20,000 bases of DNA from Moniliella sp. 'wahieum' (lineage: Eukaryota > Basidiomycota > Moniliellomycetes > Moniliellales > Moniliellaceae), in contig RSEE01000112.1 in NCBI GenBank assembly GCA_003971905.1, positions 1 through 20,000 on the forward strand, in the 5' to 3' direction. The notes beneath the pieces are model-generated. The model was not told the DNA's origin, searched no databases, and saw only the letters and a program-made list of their open reading frames with translations. Shown here in pieces: positions 9,062-18,489 of this stretch. The position numbers and the translations under genes are program-made. The stretch's first letter is position 1; each line of letters starts with the position of its first letter.

Positions 9062-9508
9062 CAGGGCAAGGATGCGTGGGTTAAAGAGTGGGCTTGCTGG
9101 CTGGGGCAGACCCCCAGGCCAGCTGGCGCCCATGCCGGCTGGTGCGTCCCCCCTGCGGGAAGGTGCCGGGCAGCGGCGAGGCTCAGGTGCGGTCCCGGGC
9201 AGCCAGCGGCGAGGCTCAGGTGCGGCGCCCACGCCGCCAGCAGGCCGAGCGCATGCCAGGGACGATGGTGGTCAGGCAGACCAACAGGCACGAGCGGCAC
9301 CGCTGCGCACGGCCCCCGGCACATGGCACCCATCACCCATCACCAACCCACACGCTCACCGCTCGCCTCACCGCTCCCTCGGCGCGGTGGATGATTTCTT
9401 TCCGCCGGCCTGCCGCGGTGCGCTTGGCCTGTATCCTGGCGCCCCTTGTCTGCTGTTGACCACCACCGTCGTTACCCCCTGCACCCATCGCCCCGCCTGG
9501 CCCGCCCA
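9062..9508. other. Upstream region of the helicase gene, no gene recognised
   Basis: GC-rich sequence with a short direct repeat (GGCAGCGGCGAGGCTCAGGTGCGG-like, near 9170 and 9200). It probably contains promoter DNA for the helicase gene. Open frames here look like composition effects. Confidence 0.4.
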
Positions 9509-9680
9509 GGAACGCACCCACCGTCGTTGCCGATCCCCAACTGAGCGCCTGGCCCAGGCACCACCCAGCCCAGACTCGGCACTGGCCACGGTGCCAGCAG
9601 CGTTCGAGGGCCCGCTATGTTTCCGCAACGAAAGCTCACCGCAGTGTGCCCTGCTCTGATGTGGAACATGGGTCGGATCC
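9509..9680. repeat. Diverged partial copy of the segment preceding repeat B1
   Basis: GTCGTTGCCGATCCCCAACTG.GCGC...CCCAGGCACCACCCAG at 9524-9571 recurs at 10686-10729, and the similarity trails off by about 9680. It shows that repeat-B sequence has been duplicated at least three times in this window. Confidence 0.75.
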
Positions 9681-10680
9681 ACACACTGCATCCCCCAACA
9701 CATCTTTCACGCCCGTGTGGTGGCAGCACACCTTCCTGGTCTGACACAGATCGTTATGCAGGTAAAACCTGGGACGGCTCGGCGCATCAGGGTTCCAGCT
9801 CCTGGCTCTGCCCTGCCAGCGACTGCAAACACAAACCAAGACCGCTGAGCGCCCTCGAGCAAATCCACACCTCAGTCGTGTTCACATCCTACCCCAGCTC
9901 GAGCCAGCCCGAGTCCGCTGGTCAGGCCCGGACCAGAATCAGACACGGTTCAGGCGCCAGTCTGATGATCCATGACCCCACCCAGGTCGAACCAACCCCC
10001 TGCCCCCCACCCGTAATCCTGCCCTCCCCTCTTCTGCCATCCACAATGGGGTCTCGTACGTAGATCCAATGACCATCTCCGTTGTTGCCCTGATCGCCGT
10101 GTCCACCCGAGCCACAACATAAACAAGTCGCATGTTCCAGCCTAGTGGCACGGCGCACACCCTGGCGACACCATCGAGCTGGGCCATAAATCAAACCCGG
10201 CAGCACCTGACCCAACGGCCAGCGCGACACCCAATGAGAGTCAGAAGGAGAGAATCACAGACGAAAGATTGGCGGATGCAGTGGCTGACGCCCTCGCCGC
10301 TCCAGGGGAAGAACCAGGCACGGGGGATAAACAGCACGCTGGCTCATCAGGTGGTGGAGAGAAACAAAGATGAGCGGCTTTCGCTACCCGTGGGACCCAA
10401 AGCACCCCCCCCCCGCAAACACAGGCCTAACGGCAAGGTGGAAGAGACAGACTAGCCTCTGCAAAGGCCATAGCAGATGGCGCATGTCGAACGCCTTGAC
10501 ACCGGAGGAGGACGAAAAAACAAGTGCTGGAGCAAAGACAAGTATCCGGGTGGAGGCGGTAAGAAACAGGATGCGACGCAAATTGACACAGAACGCAAGC
10601 ATAGTATCGAGACAGGGACCGTGGCTGCCGCCATGAGTTGCCACTATGACACTAGTGATTGCATTGGCCAGGAACGGGCC
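9681..10680. other. Unassigned kilobase between repeat copies
   Basis: I see no gene, RNA or clear repeat in this stretch. Short frames on both strands have no recognisable domains. Confidence 0.45.
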
Positions 10681-10737
10681 TACTGTCGTTGCCGATCCCC
10701 AACTGGGCGCTCGCCCAGGCACCACCCAGGCAAGAGT

Positions 10738-11527
10738 CGGGACTGGACACGGCGCAAGCAGCGTTGGAGGGCCGGCTATATTTGCTCAGGGCAAGCTCAG
10801 CGCACTGGTGTGCACTGTCCTGATCTGCAGCATGCATCGAAACACAGTTGGCATTTGCACCCCCAGGCCCACCCGGCAGTACAGCAGGGCCGCACTTTTG
10901 CAGTGAATCCCAACCGAGCTGGACGAAGGCCTCACCGGTAACGCACGTGGATGCGGTCGCCTGTCGGGCGTACCATCGTCACCAAACCGCGGCGTCCACA
11001 GCGCGTCGCATGTCACACACCCATTGTAACCCACCTCACACGTACATGCAATGCCCCATCCCGGTCATGCCACCGCGGTTGCACTCTGGCTCCCCCCCGC
11101 ACGGAACATTCCCGCCCGGACCCTGTCACATCCGTTGCCGCATGCGGCGTTAGCGTGTGTCATGTCACATGGCACAGCGGTGGCGAGCGGCACATGCGGG
11201 TACTTAGTAAGTAGCCCCCATGCCGATCCTTTCGAGCTGGCACCCCAGGACACTGGCCCCGCACCAAACTGTCAGAGGTCACCAACCGTCAGGCACCTCC
11301 TTCGCCCTCCGCACGTTTCAGACGGGCCAGCGTCGTAAACTGCATTCCAGCACACAGGCCCCGCGCCCAAACTGTCAGAGGTCACCATCTGTCAGGCGCC
11401 ACATTTTCGCACTTACACACTGTGGTGCCTGACATTTTGCAACTCTGCAATTCTGAGACGAAAAACGTCATTTTCATAGAGAAAATCGACGGAGTTATGC
11501 AGTCCTTCACGTGAATATCTGATGACT
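10738..11527. repeat. Subtelomeric repeat B, copy 1
   Basis: It matches 13502-14528: GGACTGGACACGGCGCAAGCAGCG, the CCCAGGCCCACCCGGCAGTAC block, CCAAACCGCGGCGTCCACAGCGCGTC, CACCCATTGTAACCCACC, and a shared right end. It contains a ~100-bp internal direct repeat with CAAACTGTCAGAGGTCACCA at about 11263 and 11368. Its right end carries three hairpins and stops at CTAG, after which repeat A2 begins. Confidence 0.9.
11391..11490. repeat. Triple hairpin at the right end of repeat B1
   Basis: GTCAGGCGCCAC pairs with GTGGTGCCTGAC (12-bp stem, one G.T). It is followed by GACG-AAAAA-CGTC and ATTTTC-ATAGA-GAAAAT. The same three stems recur at 14393-14491 despite indels around them. Confidence 0.75.
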
Positions 11528-12515
11528 AGGGTGACAGCAGGTTCGCCAAGCGAGTGCACATGGGCCGGCAGAGCGTCCAAACGGGACGGCATGGCACGCT
11601 GCACGGTATGCGTTGGCATGGCCGAGCCTGAAACGAAGATGGCCAAGACGAGGACCGGATGGCCAAGCCAAGCGTCCAGACAACCAATCAAGCGCTGCAT
11701 GGTGGGGGCAGGCGAGGCTGTGACCATGGACGGCAGCAGGCATGCACCATCCCCTGCACCATCCATGCTTCCGCTTGCCGACCCGACGGTGGCGATGGCC
11801 GAATGAAGATGGTGGTGGCCGAATGAATGGCGGCGGTGGCCGAAGTCAATGGCGGGGATGGCCTGGGGGGGGTGGGAGGCAGGAGCGCGGCGCTGGGACG
11901 GGTCGGGGGGCAGGGGGACGTGGGAAAGAGCCCCGGGGGTGGCGGGCAGTACCTGCAGAGACCCAGAAGCTGGACAGAAGACACAGAGGCGAGAGGGTCA
12001 GTAGGGGGGTGTGTGGCAGATGAGGCGCGGGAGGAGGCACCGAATGGGGGAAAGGAGGCTCAGAACGAGGGGCTAAACGAGGCAACAGACCTTGGGGGGC
12101 GGCAAAGCCAGCCGGGTTGGGGGGGGGCGTGGTAAGAAACCAACCAGATCCGTCGCCTGGCCCGTGCATTCAGCCGCGGGCTGAAAATATTAACATTTGC
12201 AATTGCACCGATGCACGCGCAGCCTGCGCGGTCAGATTGGCTCGGCCGCCACCAAATCGACCAAGCCGCCACCACCACCAACGCACCACGCCACACGCCC
12301 GTTCTCCATCGCGGTGCATCGTCTTGCGCCCCACGCGTGCGCGTCTGAAAGAGACTACCTGGGGCACGCTACGCCACAATCGTGCTCTGAGTCCCAAATT
12401 GGTGGGGCACCGACGTTGTTTGTTGGGACCGTGCGCCGTCTGGACCGCACCTGAGGTAATTGGATGTGGTGTAACCTCAATCCTGGACCAATCCAAAAAG
12501 CGCATCATCATCTTG
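11528..12515. repeat. Subtelomeric repeat A, copy 2
   Basis: Diverged second copy of 1038-2010, starting at GGTGACAGCAGG directly after the CTAG end of repeat B1. Copy 1 borders the helicase gene, whereas copy 2 continues into ~165-bp tandem repeats, so the helicase gene is absent beside this copy. Confidence 0.88.
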
Positions 12516-12880
12516 AAAGCCTCGATTCTGGGCTACGCTACACCGTTGACAGATCTCTGATTCGTCCAGAATTGGTTGAACGCCGGCAGCATCAACATCG
12601 ACCATCCGCTGTTGGACCTAACTCTGATGTTCACATGTGGTGTGACCTCAATCCTGGTCCAATCCTGAAGCGCATTGGCTCCTGAAAGCCCTGCTCTGTG
12701 CACGCTGTGCATGTATGCAATGTATGTTGATGAGGATTGGTGCTGTGCCGGCACCGTCAACATAGACCTTCATCCGAATCAGCTAACATCAGATGTTGGG
12801 GGTGTTCTGACTCAATGCTGGACCAATCCTGGAGCGCCTTACCTCCCTGGAAGCCGTGCTTGTAGTGCACGATGGGGCGC
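12390..12880. repeat. ~165-bp tandem repeat, three diverged copies
   Basis: GTGGTGTAACCTCAATCCTGGACCAATCC (12467), GTGGTGTGACCTCAATCCTGGTCCAATCC (12636) and GTTCTGACTCAATGCTGGACCAATCC (12803) recur at 162-169 bp intervals with similar flanks (GCGC.TT...CTTGAAAGCC). The first copy is the right end of repeat A; repeat A1 ends with a single related unit near 1953. Confidence 0.8.
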
Positions 12881-13320
12881 GAGTCTCTGACATCCGACGA
12901 CAATGGTGGAGCGGCGGCGCCATTAACACCACCTGCCCGTGTTTGGACCTGCTGTGCACCATCGCTTCATGGTGGACAGATGCAGATGGTAGTCGATGTA
13001 GCCTGCCCTGGTGGAAGGCGAGGGAGTACGCTGCAGCGGGAGGCTTGGATGAGGCGTGCACCTGAGCGGGAGCGGTGGATCGATGCATGCTGGGATGAGA
13101 TGGGTGGCGTATGCCGGCGGGACCAAAATGGCGATATCTCAGCCGTCTCTCATCCGTTCTGGCTCACATTTGGCATGCTACCAACGGTAAGCAAGCACTG
13201 TTGGAGGCATGCATCAGATCCTCATCTGCCTCACGATCAGGGGCAACGCGCATAGAGGTGTGCTAGCGCCAACTGAAGCACGGATATGGACGATGCTCAC
13301 CACGCGACGGCATGCATGGT
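12881..13320. other. Unassigned sequence
   Basis: No gene or RNA recognised. Local resemblance to the tandem units fades out near 12950. Confidence 0.4.
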
Positions 13321-13412
13321 GACATGGGTGGTGGTGGGGGTGAAAGTGGTGGTGGAAGAAGTGGTGGTGGTGGTGGGACAGCTGCGGGAGTGGAGGTGGT
13401 GGGGGTGGCGGC
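13321..13412. repeat. GGT/GGA-rich simple repeat
   Basis: The plus strand is almost all GGT, GGG and GAA triplets, a purine/GT microsatellite able to form G-quadruplexes. Confidence 0.85.
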
Positions 13413-13501
13413 GCTGGATTAATGGTTTGCGCACACCAACATCAGATGCGCGCCGGCAGCGCGCACAGCGGTGGACAGGGTCGGATGGCCACAGGCCAGA
13501 G

Positions 13502-14528
13502 GGGACTGGACACGGCGCAAGCAGCGTTGGAGGGCCGGCTATATTTGCTCAGGGCAAGCTCAGCGCACTGGTGTGCACTGTCCGATCTGCAGCATGCATC
13601 GAAACACAGTTGGCATTTGCACCCCCAGGCCCACCCGGCAGTACAGCAGGGCCGCACTTTGCAGAATCCCAACCGAGCTGGACCGAAGGCCTTGAACGTT
13701 GAAGGCCTGAGGCCTGGGCGCTGGGCGTTCAGCACTGGCAGCTCAGACTGAGCGCGGCCTGAGGGACGTGCGGGAGCGCGCTGCCAACGATGTACCTGAG
13801 CGCACACCCTGCGCCACTCCTCCTCCGCAGGAGGCCGCCCCCCCGCTCCGGCACGCGGCATCTTGGCAGCAGCTGCAAGCATTGCGCGTCACGCTTTTGC
13901 AGCTCCAGGCCAGCCCCGGCGTTCAACATCCAACGCTCCCGGTAACGCAGTGGATGCGGGCCTGTCGGGGTACCATCGTCACCAAACCGCGGCGTCCACA
14001 GCGCGTCCGCATATCACACACCCATTGTAACCCACCCTCACACGTACATGCAATGCCCCATCCCGGTCATGCCACCGGGTTGCACGCTGGCTCCACCCCG
14101 CACGGAACATTGCCCGGACCCTGTCACATCCGTTGCCGCATGCGGCGTTAGCGTGTGTCACATGTCACATGGCACATGCGGTGTTAGCGGGCGGCACATG
14201 CGGGCTACTTAGTAAGTAGCCCCCATGCCGATCCTTTCGAGCTGGCACCGCCAGGACACTGGCCCGCACCCAAACTGTCAGAGGTCACCAACCGTCAGGC
14301 ACCTCCCTTCGCCCTCCGCACGTTTCGACGGCCAGCAAACTCTGCATTCCAGCACACAGGCCCCGCGCCCAAACTGTCAGAGGTCACCATCTGTCAGGCG
14401 CCACATTTTCGCACTTACCACTGTGGTGCCTGACATTTGCAACCTCTGTAATTCTGAGACGAAAAAACGTCATTTTCATAGAGAAAATCGACGGAGTTAT
14501 GCAGTCCTTCACGTGAATATCTGACTAG
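13502..14528. repeat. Subtelomeric repeat B, copy 2
   Basis: Second copy of 10738-11527, differing by numerous one-base indels and carrying about 250 extra bp at 13692-13942. Its right end has the same hairpins and CTAG, here followed by cassette C2 instead of repeat A. Confidence 0.9.
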
Positions 14529-14654
14529 GCGATAGCTCGCTAGGAAATCGTCCGCTGTTGCAGCATATGGCCTCCGTTTCTCGATTGGACCACCGTTCAA
14601 AAGTTACACCCACCATCCCTAACCCTACCCACCCCGACCACAACACCCAACCCC
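14526..14654. repeat. Cassette C, copy 2, abutting the 28S fragment
   Basis: Near-duplicate of 61-189. Its C-rich end (CCCTAACCCTACCC...AACCCC) runs directly into TAACTGG of the 28S rRNA. On the opposite strand this reads CCAGTTAGGGGTTGGG, as if telomere-like repeat had been added to a broken 28S end at GTTA. Confidence 0.87.
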
Positions 14655-14769
14655 TAACTGGGCTTGTGGCAGCCAAGCGTTCATAGCGACGTTGCTTTTT
14701 GATCCTCGATGTCGGTCTTCCTATCATGCCGTAGCAAAATTCGGCAAGCGTTGGATGTTCACCACCAAT

Positions 14770-14803
<34 letters not shown>

Positions 14804-15182
14804 AGGTTAGTTATACCTACCGTAACAAGCGAGTCGACAGTAGTCCGGCGAGTGAGAGAGAAACACCGGGCCGGGCCTCCAGTTTGAGCACCTGTCCGAC
14901 CGGGCAGAGGTGCGCAGCCGCGCCCGCCGAGTAACACCTGAACGCCTCTAAGGTGGAACTCGTGCTAGTACGCTCGCATGTGCGCTGGACTGGGTACCAA
15001 TAGGCGCAAGCCGTACACCAGGGGGGGTCTCTGTGGCGGGGCGACGCCCCACCACACCCCACAATATACACATGAAGCACACTACAATCCCCCGCATACG
15101 ACGGGGCATGGTCCGAGCGCCGTACGCCGTAGAGTGGGCTTGTTCCCACGATCGGCTGAAGCCCATCTCGGCACCTCTGATT
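14655..15182 (+). rRNA. 28S (25S) rRNA, 3' end only, 5'-truncated
   Basis: The sequence from TAACTGG onward follows the eukaryotic large-subunit rRNA: CTTGTGGCAGCCAAGCGTTCATAGCGAC, GATGTCGG, AATAGGGAACGTGAGCTGGGTTTAGACCGTCGTGAGA, CTGAACGCCTCTAAG and GTAGAGTGGGCTTGTT...ACGATCGGCTGA, ending near CTCTGATT. Length (about 528) fits the yeast 25S from the same point to its end. Everything upstream of GGGA/TAAC is missing. Several single bases are absent from normally invariant stretches, and the sarcin-ricin loop region (14851-14864) is altered, so this copy is probably not functional or carries assembly errors. Confidence 0.95.
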
Positions 15183-15236
15183 CCCCCCCTCCCTCGGGAG
15201 GGGGGTTCCCCTGACCAAGTCCCAACCCTACCCCGA

Positions 15237-15267
15237 AAAAATATGGAAAAATAGCGCGCCTGCGGCG
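15237..15267 (+). terminator. Candidate Pol I terminator element downstream of 28S
   Basis: AAAAATATGGAAA (15237-15249) lies about 55 bp after the 28S 3' end and is followed by a hairpin, GCGCC-TGC-GGCGC. The same 13-mer recurs at 18531-18543 before the inferred rRNA promoter. That is how terminator-protein sites are placed in several rDNA systems. Function is inferred. Confidence 0.4.
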
Positions 15268-15464
15268 CAAGAAAGAACGAAAAGAGGGAAAGAAAAGAGG
15301 GAAGACTGCGTGAGCGGCGCCGGACGCTCTATCAGGTTTGAGCCATACCCTTTTACTTGCCCCGTTTTCCCCCCGTTTACCCGCTGCGAGCACCCCGAAA
15401 CCTACTGACCACCGCTCGCTCCACTGCGGCGAGTATCCCCTGGGGGTGTCGCTAGGGGGCTCCC

Positions 15465-15680
15465 TAGGGTTCTCCCTAGGGTTCTCCTTGTGCATTCTCC
15501 TCCCTCCCCCCTGTACTCTCCTAGGGTTGCCCTTGGCGTATTCTCCCTCCCTCCTCCTTGTACTCTCCTCTCCTGGGCTAGCCCCAGTAGGGTTGCCCCT
15601 TGGTGTATTCTCCCTCCCTCCCCCTTGTACTCTCCTCCTGGGGTATGCCCCCAGTAGGGTTGCCCCTTGTCAATATACGC
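15465..15680. repeat. IGS1 tandem repeat, CT-rich, ~60-70 bp units
   Basis: TAGGGTTGCCC..TTGG.GTATTCTCCCTCCCTC..CCTTGTACTCTCCT recurs about three times, preceded by CTCCCTAGGGTT twice. Typical of ribosomal spacer repeats. Confidence 0.85.
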
Positions 15681-15711
15681 CCCCCCCCATACCCCCCCCT
15701 CCAAAACCCTG

Positions 15712-15828
15712 TATCGCGGCATAGAACTGTGAAAGCACCGCATCCCGTCCGATCTGCGAAGTTAACCAGTAGTATCGCCAGTCAGTACTACGGTGGGGGA
15801 CCACGTGGGAATCCTCGGTGCCGCGGTT
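15712..15828 (+). rRNA. 5S ribosomal RNA
   Basis: About 117 nt with the fungal 5S core GAAAGCACCGCATCCCGTCCGATCTGC, GAAGTTAACCAG, GGTGGGGGACCACGTGGGAATCC and GGTGCCGCGGTT. Helix I forms between ATCGCGGCA (15713-15721) and TGCCGCGGT near 15820. The sequence is closest to the basidiomycete type as I remember it. It lies on the same strand as the 28S, inside the spacer, an arrangement common in basidiomycetes. It looks intact, unlike the 28S. Confidence 0.96.
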
Positions 15829-15829
15829 C

Positions 15830-15834
15830 TTTTT
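15830..15834 (+). terminator. Pol III terminator of the 5S gene
   Basis: A run of five T follows the 5S 3' end directly, the normal RNA polymerase III stop signal. Confidence 0.8.
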
Positions 15835-16044
15835 GCCAACTGACCTCTGTAAGTACCCCCCTCCCGCCCTCCTTTTGCACACCCACCCCCCATCGGCAGG
15901 GCTCCCCCCCGTACTAATACACCCCGCCCCCAGCGTCCACCGTGCGGCGCTACACCCCATTCTACCCCCATCTTCGACCCCCCACCCATGCCCCACAACT
16001 CTTCCCCCGCGCCCCCACTCCGCCCACACCTCCCTCTCACCCCC

Positions 16045-17014
16045 TCTCCACTTCGTTCTAATACCACTTGGCCGTACCTCCAACCGTTCAGCAGCTACAG
16101 CACTTCCCCCGCATGCTTCCCCCTATAGAGCACATAGTACCTTCAGTGGTGCCCCCCTCCCTGGGTACCCACCCTACTGCTGCCCCACTCCACCCAGACT
16201 AGTCCAATCCTCCTCTACAAGTCCAATTAGAGCCCCCAGCCGCAGCTCCCACCGTCGAGGAGCTATAGTGCTGACCTCACCGCCTTCACCCTATAGGACC
16301 ATGTGTACACCGTCACCCCTCCGTGGGTACTCACCCTACAGCTGCCCCACTTCACCCAGCGCTAGTCCCACCCGTCCTCTAGAGGTCCAATTAGAACACC
16401 CCGCCCGTGGGACCAACGGTGGAGGAGCGTGTCGTGCTTCCCCTCGGCGGCCCTCACCCTATAGGACCATATATACCAATGGTACCACCTTCCAACACCA
16501 CACCTGCATGAGTACTCACCCGACAGCTGTCCTACTCCCGCCAGCCCTAGTATAGCTCCCTCTCCAAGTCCAATTAGTGCACTTCTGGGGTAGCAGCACA
16601 TGGGGAGGGAGAAGTGGTACCCTCTGTGCTCTTCACCCTATATAGGACCCATATATACCCTCCGTACCACCTCCAACCGTCACCCCTCCATGACCACTCA
16701 CCCGACAGCTGCCCCACTTCGCCCAGCGCTAGTCCTAGGCTGCCGTACCAAGTCCAATTAGTACACTTCCAGGCAGGCGGCACTTGGGGAGGGAGATGTG
16801 GTACCCTCCGTGCTCTTCACCCTATATAGGACATATACTGTCGGTACCACCTACCAACCGTCACCCCTCCATGGGTACTCACCCGACAGCTGCCCCACTT
16901 TGCCCAGCGCTAGTCCTCGGCTGCCGTACCAAGTCCCATTAGTGCACTTCCGCCACAGCAGCAACCCTAGTACACCTCACTTAGTACCATTCACCCTACA
17001 GACCCCTGTATATA
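16045..17014. repeat. IGS2 tandem repeat, ~165-185-bp units with CCCTATATAGGAC
   Basis: GTCCAATTAG recurs at about 16222, 16385, 16569 and 16752, with GTCCCATTAG at 16935. Each unit also has TTCACCCTATA(TA)GGAC, CAACCGTCACCCCTCCATG and ACAGCTGCCCCACTTCGCCCAGCGCTAG. The TATATAGG element is conserved unit to unit and may be a spacer-promoter or enhancer-type signal. Confidence 0.85.
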
Positions 17015-17789
17015 CCAACCCACCGTTGTATCTCGGTGAGTATTGTACCTACCGCCGCCCCACTTTGCACAGCGGTACTCCCACCCTCCCTCTACACTTC
17101 CCACTACTACACCACGACTGTAGCACCACCCATGGAGGAGCTGCACCCGTGTACACCTCTGCTCAAAATTTCCCACCGCCATATCTCCAACAGTACTGCA
17201 CCCCGGCGCCCCATTTTCACCAGGGTACTCCTGCCCTCCCTCTACCGTCCACTTAGCACTCCCCGGCTGTAGCTCCAACCATCCAGGAGTTATGCAGGAA
17301 AATACGTCAAAACTTGGAGGCCTCGCCGGTGCCCGGCAAGTTGTGCGCCGCTTGCACCATTTGCACCAGAGGTAGTGGTGACCCCCTCTACAGGCGATAT
17401 TAAGTGACCCCAGCGGGGGGAGCAACGGTTGGCGAGGTATTCGCCGCGCAAGTGCAACCCTACTGAATATGCGCCTGCTACAGGCATTCCAAATTGATTT
17501 ACTTGCAATACGGCGGGGCGGTGTCACCCATTGCATCACCGCACGGTGTCCTGGTGGGCGGCGCGATGTCTCGGTGATACGCATCGACTGAAATCACCGT
17601 TCGACCGAACAGAATGGCCAGCGGGTCAGATTAAAATCGCCAGTCGTCCGCCTGCCAGCACCCGGGCAGTGTGCGCCCGCCGGCCAGCACCCGTGCAGTG
17701 TCCCTGGTTGTCCAGCGCTGTACTTTTTAATTCGATGCCAGCACCCGGGCAGTGTAGCAAACGTGCAGTCTCGATTGAGTACTGTTGAT
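17015..17789. repeat. IGS2 long direct repeat, copy 1
   Basis: Matches 17790-18425: ACCGTTGTA.CTCG.TG.GTATTGTACC, TTTTCACCAG.GGTACTCCT, GGTGCCCGGCAAGTTGTGCGCCG, CCCCAGCGGGGGGAGCAACGGTTGGCGAG and GATTAAAATC. It has about 100 bp (17520-17625) missing from copy 2. Near its end CCAGCACCCGGGCAGTGT recurs as a minisatellite. Confidence 0.85.
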
Positions 17790-18425
17790 ACCTACCAACC
17801 GTTGTAGCTCGATGGGTATTGTACCACCGCTGCCCAACTTTGCACAGCCGTAGTCCCACCCGCCGCTACACTTCCCTCTAATACCCCACGGCGGTAGCAC
17901 CAACCGTCGAGGCGCTGCACCTTTGTTCACTCTTGCTCAAAACTTCCAACCGCCATAGCTCCCACAGTATTTGACCCACCGGCCGCATATTTTCACCAGA
18001 GGTACTCCTCACTGCCGTGACAATGTCCAATTAGTACCCCCAACTGTAGCGCCAACCGTGCAGGAGCTGTGCAAGACATTACAAGAAAACTTCGAGGCTG
18101 CACCGGTGCCCGGCAAGTTGTGCGCCGTCTGCACCATTTGCACCCGAGGTGGGGGTGACCCCCCGCTACAACTAATATTAATTGGCCCCAGCGGGGGGAG
18201 CAACGGTTGGCGAGTTATTCGCCGCGCAAGTGCAACCCTACAGAAGTGCGCGGCTGCATGCATTTAAAATTGATTTTACAATACGACGGAGCGTCGCAAA
18301 TGGTCAGCGGTTCAGATTAAAATCACCGGTCGTCCGCCTGCCAGCACCCGGGCAGTGTACGCCCCGCCTGCCAGCACCCGTGCAGTGTCCTCTGGCCGTC
18401 CGCGGCCGCTGCCTAGTTGTCACAG
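17790..18425. repeat. IGS2 long direct repeat, copy 2
   Basis: Second copy, directly following the first. It keeps the CCAGCACCCG(G/T)GCAGTGT units at about 18340 and 18370. Confidence 0.85.
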
Positions 18426-18489
18426 GCTATTCTCCGTAGCCCCTGGGGCTGAGCGGTGATCGGTGAGGCGGCGGGTCGCAGGGGGGTGG

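Larger units (their letters stand above)
15183..15711. other. Intergenic spacer 1 (IGS1) between 28S and 5S
   Basis: Non-coding spacer of about 530 bp. It holds a candidate Pol I terminator near 15237, a GC hairpin just after it, and a CT-rich tandem repeat from 15465. Frames on either strand are by-products of the repeats. Confidence 0.85.

Noticed and set aside
14000..14654. Group I intron interrupting 28S at L2449
   Set aside because: The site fits, but no 28S sequence appears upstream and I see no conserved intron core; the left side is repeat B plus cassette C.
2300..14654. Helitron
   Set aside because: Hairpins and CTAG ends recall Helitron 3' ends, but the helicase is RecQ-type and there is no HUH Rep domain.
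15818..16555. 245-codon plus-strand frame in IGS2
   Set aside because: It begins inside the 5S rRNA and runs through CT-rich spacer repeats; composition effect.
16045..17014. CRISPR-like array
   Set aside because: The repeats are 165-185 bp, diverged along their full length, without short spacers, and lie in eukaryotic rDNA spacer.
17280..17292. GGAGTTATGCAG shared by IGS2 and the end of repeat B
   Set aside because: A 12-base match with unrelated flanks is not enough to claim common origin.
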